A stretch of 64,000 nt of DNA, from contig CM065334.1 of assembly GCA_033032175.1 (NCBI GenBank), positions 4,027,705 to 4,091,704 of the forward strand, read 5' to 3'. Position numbers and translations under genes: made by a program. Numbering within the stretch: the first letter of the stretch is position 1; every line of letters begins with the position of its first letter. The stretch is from Saturnia japonica. Lineage: Eukaryota > Arthropoda > Insecta > Lepidoptera > Saturniidae. Shown here piece by piece: positions 23,547 to 36,800 of this stretch. Under the pieces are notes generated by a model. The model was not told the DNA's origin, did no database searches, and saw only the letters and a list, made by a program, of their open reading frames with translations.

Positions 23547-23798
23547 CCATCACGCCTGTATACCTGAAAGGTTAGGCAGAGGTGTACTTATGTACACCCA
23601 CAGTTCGCCGAGTATGTTTTTAGGTCCCATGTATTAGGGGGCGAGCCTATTGCCATTACTCGGGCACGAAACCAAACTCCGAGCTGCTACTGAGTATTTT
23701 ATAGGAAAAACCCAATAACACTTTGCTCGACCTGGGATTCGAACCTAGGACCTCGCTCATAGCAGTCGCGCTTACGACAACTAGGCTAACGAGGCAGC
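23547..23798 (-). mobile_element. SINE, tRNA-headed family A
   Basis: Nearly identical to the copy at 21417-21666, with the A-box TAGCCTAGTTG and the B-box GGTTCGAATCCCAGG on the minus strand. Confidence 0.8.
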
Positions 23799-24347
23799 TT
23801 GAAGTAAACTAACATATACATGTTACTGTCTCTTGGGAGAAAAGAAGGCACATGTGTATATGTATTTAGTGATCTGTCAATTTTTGTCTAAACTAGTACA
23901 AAAAAAGGTCCCTTACAGAACTTATTTACCTGTGTGGAGTGCAGTGTAATGATGTCTGTTGGTAACTAGTGAATGCAAGTGCAGAGTCACTTGTATCGCG
24001 CGACCGGCTGCTAGACTCAAGGGTTCCACACCGAGGGAGCGGACCTACGCTTGTTCGTTACTCGTAAATGATTTACAAGTTTTTAGATAGATAAAGAAAA
24101 ACGAATTAAACGTTACATTTGACAAATTATTTTTTAGTAATCATTATGTTCGATAATATGATATTAGTTCGATGTATATGCAGCAATAATACGGGGTGGC
24201 AGCGATCGCGACCACCATACAGATAGTGATAAACCCATCACTGATTTGTATTCCCGCGAGTCCCACTTTAAATCTTCACGTTTACAAAAATGTCTTAAAA
24301 TAAGTTATTGCTTACATACATCTCATTCGTTGAACTATTTACATACA

Positions 24348-24570
24348 TTTTTAACCGCCTTCAATAAAGGAGGTTACTCAATTCGAATGTTTTTTTTTTT
24401 AATGGATGATCACTTGATCAGTCATAACTTATTTGTTTATGAACCGATTTAGATGTTTTTTTTTGTTGGTAAGGGGATGAAATTTAATTGCACCTTCGAA
24501 TTCGAAGATACACCACGGAACTCCTCAAAATCATTCAACTTGGATTTCTTTTTTGTTAAAAATTGTCTTG
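24348..24570 (+). repeat. AACCGACTTC-type repeat (repeat C)
   Basis: AACCGCCTTCAATAAAGGAGG, TTACTCAATTCGAATG, TTATGAACCGATTTAGATG, TTCGAAGATACACCACGGAA. Related copies are at 37862, 39722, 42318 and, reversed, at 23050 and 61290. Confidence 0.65.
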
Positions 24571-24817
24571 TAAAACGTAAATTAGCTTTTTCGCGCCTAA
24601 ACTGCTGAAGAAATTTTGATTAAAATTGGTAATTAAAATAGAGATAGATGAAACATTAAAAAAGAAATAGCCTACTCAAATATACCCATTTTGAGGTTAT
24701 ACGTTTTTTCAACCAATCGATACTCCTTTAGTTTTTTAATGGCGGAATGACGTAATAAGCGTCGTAAAATTGTTTTTTTGGTTATAATATATTCAACCGA
24801 TTCTAGCTTTGATTACC

Positions 24818-24850
24818 TATATAAAGGATTGTAGTATACCAATATTATCA
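24818..24850 (+). promoter_or_regulatory. TATA box and initiator of aminopeptidase copy 1
   Basis: TATATAAAG at 24818-24826 is followed about 30 bases later by ATCAACC (initiator-like TCA at 24848-24850). The ATG is 12 bases further on, so the predicted 5' UTR is very short. A TATA-type promoter suits a strongly, tissue-specifically expressed secreted enzyme; that last point is inference. Confidence 0.55.
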
Positions 24851-24861
24851 ACCACGTAACA

Positions 24862-24896
24862 ATGTCGCGGACGTATTTTTTGAAAGTTTTTTTATT
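24862..24896 (+). CDS. aminopeptidase copy 1, exon 1 (signal peptide start)
   Basis: 35 bases: [11 protein letters not shown] plus TT, with donor GTAAGTTAT. The hydrophobic core starts here and is completed by exon 2. Copy 2 has a first exon of exactly the same length. Confidence 0.8.
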
Positions 24897-27800
24897 GTAA
24901 GTTATAGAATTATAGATTATTGCAGTGCCTGTAACGATTATTTGTGTTTTTTTTTTTGTGTGTTTTATAACAACGATATCAAAACGACATAATCATTCTC
25001 TATTTAACCCTTTTGGGGGATGAATTATCAGAAACCCTTTCTTAGTACCCATGTACATTATATAAAGAAATCGTAAAATTTCATGCTTCTGGACTAATAA
25101 TGAGTAGATTAATAATTGTTTTCCGCTGAAACTACTACTATCTCTATCCAGAATTTTTTTTTTTTTTTTTTTTTAATATTTGGCGTACAAAAATACCTTT
25201 AACCTCAGTCACGATTTTAATATTTTTCTATGAACAAAATATTTATTTTTTATCTTCGGCTTGTTACCGTAGAGATCCAAGTGTTCCCTAAAAATTTATA
25301 TTTAAATATCTAGGCGAGCGAAGCCGCGGGCAACAGCTAGTGATCCCAATAAGATTTTAATTAAACAATGATTTTAAAAGGTTTGCTTTTAATTACAGGT
25401 TAATAATACAAACGCAAACGAGAACGGAAGACAGCTCCGGTGCGTTAGCAAGAAAAGGTACATAATTATTTATTATACATTATACAAATTTTTACATGTT
25501 TTCATTTAATTCGCTTTGTCAGTACGGGTTAAATTCTTGAGATATTCCGTATCAATCAATCAATTATCCAAATCATAACATTAAAAATAGATTTAGCATT
25601 TAAACACCATCTCACGTAACTGATAATGTGACTGAAGAGAGTAACACGCCATGCCTAGTGGAGGCGACTGTGTCTCAAGTGCAGTTGCCGGATAAAAAAA
25701 AATAGGTGCTTGGCGACAGATTGAAGTGAAGAACATGAGTGCGAAGATAGCTTAGGCGGGCATTAGAAAAAGGTTTTTACCATATTTTAGTTTCACCATG
25801 ATGTTTTCCTTCACCTTCCTTCTGTGTCAGGGCGAATGCTCTCAAAAGCTATTCAAATTAGAAGTTTAATTTTTACACATCTCCAACGGATTGCAGACCT
25901 GAGTTTTTGATATTAATTTGAACTCGATATCTCCATGCACTCCTGAGAAAAAGGGTCTTGACAGACAGACGGACAACGAAGTGATAATATAAGGGTTTCT
26001 GTTGTCCTTTTGAGGTATGGAACCCTAAAAAGGAACAAAGCGTCGCCATACCAACAGCCGCCAACATTGGGTCCAACAATCGGTCCGAGCAGCCGCTTTA
26101 GATGTTTCACATCAAAACATTCGATTCCAAAGCATTCAAAGCTTAAAAACACCCATAGCGGAGTGGTAGGGGATCTGGACGCGGTTGGGTCGAGACATGG
26201 TAATAAACCAGTCATAGTAACATATTTGGTTTGTTGCATTTTGGAAACAGCCAGTGTCTATCGGAATACCGAGAACAGCGTTGACACTGTCCCACGTATC
26301 GCGTAGATACTGTCTCCTTCCCCCTTTGGAGTGTAGAAAATTGTCGCGTTCACTTGGTGAGCAATTGTTCAATGTGGAACAACGCGTTTTAAGTGTGATT
26401 GTTTCGATGATTAAATTAAAAAAATGATTCCAGATTATACTAAAATGTCGCTGCAGCGTATATCAGCGCTTCGAGCGCTGATGGCGAGTCAGCCAAGACC
26501 CCTCGCCGCATACATAATACCATCTGCGGACGCACATAATGTAAGTAGAATTAGTAAAATCTATATATAATTTGTTCTTTAAATAAATTAAAATTGAATA
26601 ATGTATGTTCGTAAAAACTTAGACAAGCTAGATTTTGTCAAAGATCAGCACAGTGTTAATACGGTATACTAGAAATAGAGATAAATTAGTCGTTCCCTGT
26701 TTTAGACTTAGGAAAACGAATAAAAGTTTTTTAGTAGTGTTAGGTTCTATAATAAGATCCCGAAGCACATTACTGATTTACCTGACAACAAGTTCAAGGA
26801 CCATGTCAAGCGGGTTTTACTGTGAAAAGGTTTATAGGGTGGATCATTATGTGAATGATAGTGATGTCTGCAAGTGACTCCCTCCCTGTGCATCCACTAA
26901 ATTATTATTATTGTACCTATTATAATATATTAACACTTGTAGAGTTGGGAAAAAGAAGATAAACCCGATCAGTTTCTTTTCGGTTCTTCTTGATTTCTGG
27001 GATATTTTCACAACCGGCAGTAGTTTTTTGACGTTCATAAGTGTCTTCGTAGGGCCTAAATTGAATAAAGATTATTTTGATGTTGATTTTGGACAGCAGA
27101 TGTTGTCAGGTATATTGACGGCAGGTGGATTAAAGCGGTTTAGAAATGGATCACTAAGAAATCTGGATAGCAATGAAATGCATATTGGTCGATGAATATT
27201 CTTATTGGCCTTTCCAATTTCTTGTAACTATATTTGTATAGTTGAAGGCTTCTCGATAATTCCTGTACACTTAATTTTGAATCACATTCCACTAGTTTTA
27301 GGGGGTCATTATCAAATATCACTTGGTCGTCCACTTCGAGGTCTGTCGGAAAGATCATATCGACCAGCAGCAAACCTGTTGAACTAACCTTGACACTTGT
27401 TGACCTTCAATATATTCCCTTAAACATCGCAAATTTTCTTTGTTGTTACCGTTACATTAAATCTCGCATGAAATAGTGGTGGGCGATTATGAGATATACT
27501 AATGCGATAATTCGATTATGATGATGTGTCGAGATATCTCGATTATAATTATTAGTAACTAATTTACTACTAATTTGGATAGGTTCAGTAACTACTATTT
27601 TCAAGTTCTGTGTTCGCAGTCCGGAGGACCATTTTTTATAACTCGTCTGTAATGTCGATATACAAAGTTATTTTATAGAACTTGTTCGTTTACGACTGAA
27701 AGACCTTTTTTAGCTCGAACTGAACAAATGCGAATTAGTAATGTTATATTCGATTATGAACGTTAGTATAATAATTAGCATGTAAATGTCTCGATTGTGT

Positions 27801-30800
27801 GAATCCCACCACTAGCATGAAAATGAAAAGTATGAAATGACGAACATGAGCCTCGGAAGTACGGACGCTGCCATTGTATTACAGACTTATAAAAAAAAAT
27901 GTGTGTAATTCATACGTGGTAGAAGTGAAACCTTCACATCTATGTTTTTTTAAATTCAGAAAATGATCAAATACACACGAATTTAAAGTTTATGAAAATG
28001 TACATAGAAGTACTCACAATCATTATTCACAATATCATTTTCATGTTCATGTTAACATAGCACAATATCAATCAGTAACAGAATGTCATAAGTATTGTCT
28101 AAAAAGTTTTTGTTTCGTGCCTTTTTGGTAAGGTAATAAAATTCAATTTGTAATATCCATGGTAACCTAACACAATATCAATCAGTAACAGAATGTCATG
28201 TATTGTCTAAAAAGTTTTTGTTTCGTGCCTTTTTAGTGAGGTAATAAAATTCATTATTGCAAGGAAACAAGAAACTTTCGCTTTTTTCGTTTCGTTTCAT
28301 GAACTTTCAAATCACAACGATGGCTAAAGAAGTTTTTAGTTTAAAATACTACTTACAATATTTTTTCTAGTCAGCCTGTAGTTTACCGAGCTGATTGATT
28401 TTACAGTCTGAGTACATAGCGCCCGTAGACGCCCGACGACAGTGGATATCCGGGTTCACGGGGTCGGCCGGTACTGCTATAGTGACGTCATCGCATGCGC
28501 TCGTCTGGACCGATGGCCGGTACTACACGCAGTTCGAAAAGGAGGTAGACCTCTCCATATGGACCCTTATGAAGCAATGTAAGCTATATAGTTAATCTAT
28601 ACTAATATTATAAAGCTCAAGACATTTTTTTTTTGTTTTTTTTTTGAACGCGCAATTAACCGAAACTACCAATCATATTTAAAAGAATCTAGAACCTTCT
28701 TGAATAATTACAAAATTAATTTATCTAAGAGTATAGCCGAATAAACAAGTAAAATCAGCCGCGGCGACTTTTTAAAATCTATATGGCCAATTGATTTGTA
28801 ATTGTGAAAAATATTTTTCCCAATTACAAATCAATTGTAAATATAGATTTCAAAAAATCGCTGGGTGCAGATTTTACTTGTTTATTCAGCTATACTCTTT
28901 GAGTGATAGTTCCAGAGATTAGCGCGTTCAAAACGAATCGAAGGAAAGCAATCTCTTTATCTTTATATTATTTAATTAATAGTATTATAGTTTTTGATGC
29001 ATAAACAAGGAATTCTGTTTCAAGCGCTCCCCGATACTCCAACTATGGAGAAATGGATCTCGGCGAATTTAACGGAAGGTGCTGTGGTCGGTGTTGACCC
29101 TCACACGATCACCAGGGAAGAGTGGACACCGATGGAGGTAACACTAAATATATTGCAGTATGCTTTTATTGTAATATTTGTTTTTTAACTGACCCTTCTT
29201 TGGACTAGTCATGGGTAACTTAGGAAAATTCCTTGCTTCAACTTGATGACTCACGCGCAACTTACTTTGCTGACCGTATTGAGCTAACTAAAATAAGCGT
29301 CATGACGCAGTAAAGTGGTACGTCCCGAGTGAGTGGCAAACATACGCCATCCGCATCCTGCGCCCGATGTCTTAGTGCAAACAGCGTATTTTGAGTCTGT
29401 GAGTGCGAGAAATGAATGAGTGAGTTGACCGGCGTCGAACTTGCGAAGAACTTATTGGACGTACTGTGCTGTTTCACACGAAACAATATTGCCAGTAAGA
29501 CAGCCCGGTAGCTAGCAGAATATGCATGTAGGTAAAAGGGAGGGATGGAGGGAATAGTGCATTGTTGTCGAAGCAGATAACATACAATGTCCACAGAAAG
29601 TGAATATAATATCCAGTGGACAAACTATCAACCTATAAGGAATTTAAAAAAATATTTAAGATTCCACCAAAAACTCTCTAACAAAAACTAAATATTTTGT
29701 TGAAATTCTCAGTAGAATATTTTAACTTCAGACAGCACTGACAAAAGCCAATATGCAGCTGATACCGGTATCCAAGAACCTGGTGGACGAGGTCAGAGTC
29801 CGACTGAACGATCCACCACCTCTCAGACCTCGCAATGAGGTCAGACCGCTTCCTGTAAAATATACAGGTAAGTTTTTTATCTTCTTGTTCTACTACCATC
29901 TAATGGCCGACATAACGTGTTGTCTTCCCTCTTGCTGTGAGTTGAGATTTTGACGTGAAACATCTAAGGTTGCTTTTATAGTGACGCTTACGGCTAGCGC
30001 GTTTGGTAAGCGTTGCTTATAAGACCGTTGTTGGTCAGCAGTTGTTATTTGGCTATCTTCTCCAGGGTGGAGGTAATCCACCAGCCGAGCTGCCCCAAGT
30101 AGAGAGATATCACCAAAGAAATATCTCTGTGCCGTACCCCCTTTTGGATTGTTTTACGCCCGGCTGTCTGCGTGACGTCTACCCTCCTTGGATTGTCCTT
30201 GTTTTGTGTCTAACCGACGATAGCTTAATATCATCTGTAATTGCCTTTAAAGCCTACCACTACTGCTTTAAAAGTATAGGAATGTATAAACAGATAATCT
30301 CTATATATGATTAGCCAAAGAATTTTTTGTGTCAACGCCATATATCCGTTAATTCTTCAATAAAATTAATCATGTTGACTGAAATTATTAAATTACCCAC
30401 AGTTTCACCCGTGTTAATTTTGTATGACAAACATCGCCCACGCTCCCGTGTAGGCAATTTTTTATACTTTATGTAAAACTATCGACATTTTTATGAAGAA
30501 TAAATGAATTTTTAAAATTACAATATAGCCTATGTTACACGCTGATAAAAGAGAAAAAGAAAGCCAATTTGAAAGGGTTTTTATCATGTCAGTGAAACGC
30601 ATTTAAAAAATATCACCCCTGTGAACAAAATTATAAGTCCTTTAATTATTGTATTTAGACCATAATATGGGATTTTCAGAACGGTCGTCAATTTAAGCGT
30701 ATGAAATACATAGGGGATGGAAAACCACCAGTTATTTCATATACTCGATGTCGCCGGTAGAAGATATAGTAAGTTAATGTAAATAAATTTTGTGTTTTCT

Positions 30801-33800
30801 ATATAGGCAAAACAGCTGGTAAGAAGATAGAAGAATTAAGAGAGAAGATGGCAGAGAAGAGAGTTGCCGCACTGATCATAACTGCGCTGGATGAGATCGC
30901 CTGTAAGTAGCCAACGAACTTTCTTAGGTTCTATCCAGTTATTACGTCTAAATTTATCTATCATAGTAGATTAATGTTCATTAATCTAACGTTTTGTAAA
31001 ACGTTTTTTTATTGAAATAAAAAATTAGGTAATTAAAAATTCCCAAGATCGCAACCCTTTTCGTTTATGTTTTACGGGGAATTCCTCGATTGTATTGTAC
31101 GTCATTTTTATTTAGTTCTCCCAAGTTGGCAACACTTTTCGTTTGTTTTACCGGGAACCCCTCGACTGTATTGTACATAATTTTTATTTTGTTTTCATTG
31201 TCAATATTCGCAATATACGTAGAAACACATTGCTGTAGTCAGTGTTGTTAAAGTGAGTTCATACTGTAATTTCCTCAAAACAGGGAGATTTGCATCATAA
31301 GTTGTTCTTGGCCTTTAAGAGCTCTCATGCTGACTTGCTGATTTGGGTGATACTTAACGTTTAAGGAGAGGGGGGGGGAGCAGAAAAATGTTACGGCGCG
31401 TTATATGGGGAGGAGGTAGGGTCAAAAATTGCGTTAGGTAATACTTGAACGCCCCTAAGGGTATGGGGTACCTTAACCATTGTAACTACTGGAAAATTTT
31501 CTGATGCGATTGTCCATACCTTCAGACCTTATCATTAGGATCGATTGGTATGACAAATTTTGATTTGTATGAAAAATGTAGTAGCTACAGTGTTTAGGAC
31601 CCTTAATGCACCATTTCAAAAACCAGTATGTATATATTTAAGTAACAAAACGAGCTTGGAGGCGTGCAAGCCCTGCACGTGGTCCAATGGTTGTGCTGGG
31701 TGGTAGCTCACTACTGTAAAAGGCTAGTTGACTCTTAACAAATTTGGCGTAATATATAAATATTTTCTGTAGTAATTTGACTAAAAGAAACCAAAAGAAA
31801 GAAAAAATATGTATTAAAAACCCCGTCGGATTCGTGAAGGTGATATTAGGTATCGAGATTATATTCTGTTTATATTATCTATTTCAGGTTTTAAGTTAAA
31901 AAAATTACCCCTAATAAAATGTATTTTTTTTTGTTAAATGAGGAAACTTACATGGCAATACAGGCGGAGCGGTGCAGGGTACCGCCATACGATCAAATGT
32001 ACCGCTGCGCCGCGATGGGGACTGGCGACGGTGTTATCACGTTTTAAAAATTTGCAAAATTTTAGGGAAACTAAAACTAAATATGTTAATTTTAAATCGC
32101 AATAACATTTTTATTTTCATAATAATAATAAATATAAGGATACAATTTCACACAGGGCCATTTAATTCGAAACTAAGCAAAGCTTGTAATTTGGTAACTA
32201 AACAGCTGATATAGATACAACATATAGATATATAACACCCAGACATATAAATGACAATTATGCTCATCACACAAAAGTCAGTCATGGGCGGGGATCGAAC
32301 CCGCGACCTCTCTGCTCAATAATAGGGTTTACTACCACTGTTTTGATATTTTTTTGCTAATATCATTGGGGTACCTACATACCCTTTTCGGATACGACGG
32401 GGTTTTTTATACATATTGTATATATCGATTTTAGATATTTGAAGTGTAAGATAGCTACATACATATTTTCAATTTAAACATGTTTTTTTTTTAGTTCTGA
32501 GCTCCGAAAACGCTGTCGGCCATGTTATGACGTCATAGCGCTCTAAGCAAATTTCACAATGATGAACGTTTACTAAACGTCAAAATTTTTTTTTTCGACC
32601 CGTATGACATCATAGCACAGATAATAATAATATATAGACTAATGTGGCTGACAGCATTTTCGACTGTTTTCAAAAAGTAACCTTTATTAGTTTTGCGGTT
32701 TTCTGGGTCCAAAACAATGTTAATATTTTTAATCGGACAATAATTTTATTAATTATTTAAAACCTACATTAAAAAAGTGTCAACTAGCCTATTATTGTGT
32801 CCGAGTGGAATGCGACCGCTTCCACCGTATTGACACACCTAGGCATGTCGTGTTCTGATATCGACCGGTGTATATCCAGTAATCAAGTGGAGTATAACCA
32901 CCATACACATTTCTACATACTTACATACATATTCATACATTACTATTATTCATTCGATTTGTTGACACAAAAATAGCTCTTGCAAAAATAATTGAAAAAA
33001 CCGTTTTATAGTGAACAATCGAGGTGTCATTTGTGCTTAGTTTGGAGATAAGTGTTTGTTATTCGTTGTGATCTAAAAACATTTGATAAACTACTGATAA
33101 GTCTAGGGCTAAGAAGGTTTTTAAATTAAGGAAACTTTATTTTCTAATACCCTCAACTTCTAATTAAATTATCGTGCCGTGTTTCTGTCAAGTTGACAAC
33201 TTAAATCAATTTTGACTTTTGTGTCCTCTGTCAAATTAACACTGCCTTCTAGCTGATTAGCGGTTCAGTGTTACCTCTGCTATAAAAAGTTATAAAGTGT
33301 GGAAGTAATTGAATAAATCATGGCTCAATGCTTTAAGTGTGATGTACAAATTCAAGATGATAAGAATTCTAAAATAACATGCAAAGGCTGCAGGAGGGCA
33401 GTATGTGTCAAGTGTAGTGGATTAACTGCAACTGAACTACGTGTGTTTGGTCTGCAAAATCCTAAGCTAGCGTACTTGTGTGATGAATGTGAGGAAGGAT
33501 TGAGACAGGTACCAGAGTTACGCAAGTTGGTCACCGAACTCCAACATCAAGTGCAAGAGCTCAGTAAACAACGCTCAAATGCTATAAACCTGGACATGGT
33601 GATTAATGAAATTGAGGATCGCAATAATCGTAGCCGCAATGTTATCATGTATGGATTATCAGAGTCTAGTTCGACTTCCTCGGTAGACAGAAAGCAACAC
33701 GATAAACTCTCAGTAACTAATACATTGACTCCACTCCTTATACAAGAACCAGAGATAGTTTCCACGTTTCGCTTAGGTAAACCTTCATCCAACAATGGTA

Positions 33801-36800
33801 AGCCTCGTCCACTCAAGGTGGTACTAGCTAATAAACATGGTGCTATTAATGTTCTGAAGAATAAAAGTAAACTACCTAAAACAATCAGCGCTCAGTCGGA
33901 TATGACGCCCTATCAAAGAGACCAACTTAAGACACTTCGTGACGAGTTGGCTGAGAGGGTTGAGAAAGGTGAGAAAGACCTGACCATTAAATATATAAAC
34001 AAAGTTCCCAGGATTGTGAGTATCACAAAAAACTAAACAGTGTTGTGGTCTCTGAACTGCTCCTTTTTTATACAAACCTGGCATCCCTAACGGCTAAATT
34101 CGATTTATTTCTTCTTGAGGTTAACAGCTATAAGCCTGCTTTTATTCTAGTAACCGAAACACATTTACACTCCTCAATACCAAACAGTATTATTAACATA
34201 CCTGGTTACATACTATATCGCTTAGACAGAGATAGTAAAAAATGTGGAGGTGTAGCTATATATGTTGCTAATATAATAAATGGATCAACTATTATATCTA
34301 AAGTTAATAGCACATATCAAAATAATATGGTCGAAGCACTATGGCTTGATATTCAATACAGAGAACTTACCTTACTTATGGCTTGTGTATACAGACCGCC
34401 CTCAGGGTCTCTTTCTGAATTGGATGAGATTCTTTTTAATACCATTGGAAAAGCTGCATCTGAAAATACTGTAGTCATTGCAGGAGATTTTAACTTACCA
34501 ATGATAAAATGGCCTCTTTACAAAACTCATGGTTATGGCAGTCTCTGCGAAAATTTTGTTAGTATGTATTCGAACAGCAACTTAAACCAACTTATAACGC
34601 AAATTACCAGGAAACGAAACCAAGAAGAGTCACTTTTGGACCTTATATTATGCAATGATGACTCATTAATATGTGATATTGAATATCACCCTCCAATAGG
34701 TAAAAGTGATCATTTTGTTATCACTGCTACAATGCAAGTAATCAGTACCAGCACTAAAACGAATGAAAATCGAAATACCATTCAATATGACTATTTCAAA
34801 GCAGACTACGATAAATTATCTCTGTATTTTGCAAATAATTTGAATATAGTAGAAGAATCTGTAGACGATGTGTGGTTCACTTTTAAAAACCAATTCCTTT
34901 ACGCAGTAGATAATTTTATACCAAAAAAGAAAATATATAATAAACATTGCACCAACAAACCCTGGATTAACAAAGATATAGTCAAGTTAACTAAACTGAA
35001 AAAAGTACTGTGGAATAATTATAGAATTGATCAAAATGAACACTCATATAAAGAATATAGAAAGGTCAATAACAAAATTATTAGTCTATCTAGAAACAGA
35101 AGAACCACTTTCGAATCAACTATTATAGACTCAGGTCCTAAGGCTTTTTACAGTTACATAAGAAAACAACTGAACTCTAAAATCTGCATCCCTAACGTAA
35201 TAAAAAATGTCTCAAATGAACTTGTTATGAAGCCTGAACTAATTGCCGAAGCCTTCGCTGATCAGTTTAAATTGAACTTTGTCAACGAGCCTGATGGACC
35301 GATGCCAAATATCAACGTTCCTAGAGTCATAAACGCTATTCAAGACTTAAGTATTACTGGAGACTTAGTAAGAAAGAAGTTATCTAGCTTCAGTGATACT
35401 ACAGCATCAGGGCCAGACGACATACCCTCAGTGGTATTGAAAAAATGCTCAGGAGCTCTAAGCGACGAAATAGCGAAAATGATGAACAAATCTCTGAAGG
35501 ATGGAATAGTGCCAGCTGACTGGAAAACGGCAAATGTAGTACCGATTTATAAAAAAGGAAATAAATTACTGCCCGTCAACTATAGGCCCATAAGTTTGAC
35601 CAGTGTATTGTGCAAAACCATGGAGATGATGATAGCTTGCCACATAAGAGAATTTCTAATACATGAAAAGATTACCCTGGATGAGCAGCATGGTTTCATC
35701 CCAAAACGATCTGTTACAACCAATTTACTAAATTGCTTAAACGAGTGGACACGGAACCATAGTAATGGACAGCCAACAGATATCATTTACTTGGATTATG
35801 AGAAGGCATTTGACCGTGTTCCTCTGAAACGCCTCATACATAAATTGGAACACCTTGGCATACGTGGAAGCATTTTAGCCTGGATATGCGACTTCCTTTC
35901 TGGTAGAACGTTTCGGGTGCGCATTGGCGAAGTCATGTCCGATCCGCGAAGTGTCCTCAGTGGCGTTCCTCAAGGTTCGGTGCTTGGTCCCTTTTTCGCT
36001 TTTTGCTGATGATACCAAATTTTTTGCTAACCCTCGAAGCAACTGGCGAGCTATACAGAATGACCTTAATGCGATTTTTAAGTGGACTCATGACTGGCTT
36101 CTAACTTTAAATGTGAATAAGTGCTCCGTGCTACACATTGGTAGTAATAATCCTTGTCAGATATACTATCTTGGTGGTGAACAATTAACCGCAGTTGAAA
36201 CACAAAGGGACTTGGGAGTTACAGTATCCAAAGATCTTAAATGGGGAACTCATGTGCTTGGGGTTGTGAAGAAAACTAATTCGATCCTTTATATCATTCG
36301 CAAGGCATTTAAATTCCTAACAGCTAAAACTTTTATAAAGTTATACAATACCTATATTAGACCACTTCTTGAACATGCTTATATTATCTGGGATCCCTAC
36401 TTCAAAAAAGACATTAAGCTCATTGAAAATGTACAGAGAAGGGCTACTAAGATGGTGTATGCAATGCGTAACTTACCCTATGAACAGCGCCTCATAAACC
36501 TTGGCCTTACCACACTAGAACACCGTAGACAAAGGGGCAGGTTAATCGAAACTTATAAAATCCTCACTAATTATTACGATGTGCCCAGCCTTAAAGATAT
36601 GTTTAAGTCAAATGAAAATAAACACCTACGAGGTCATCCCTTGAAACTTTGGGAATTCCCAGCAAAAAGAAACCCAATGAAGCAGTTCTTGCCTAACAGA
36701 GTGGTCACAGCATGGAACAAACTTCCAGAAAAAGTTGTTATGGCTCCTACCATAACCTCCTTTAAGAGCAGATTGGACAAGGAAGATATCTCCAAGCTAT

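Noticed and set aside
21417..23798. tRNA genes suggested by GGTTCGAATCCC boxes (also at 16.1, 32.3, 36.9, 41.8, 42.7, 46.7, 50.9 and 58.4 kb)
   Set aside because: They are dispersed, share long non-tRNA bodies and cannot form a full cloverleaf; they are SINE heads.
26136..26372. 78-codon minus-strand and overlapping plus-strand ORFs upstream of exon 3
   Set aside because: The frames overlap on both strands in intron 2, with no domain or splice signals; probably unassigned repeat.
26404..26460. Start of aminopeptidase copy 1 at the ATG of exon 3 or just before it
   Set aside because: Exons 1 and 2 upstream join in phase and supply a signal peptide, and copy 2 has the same arrangement.
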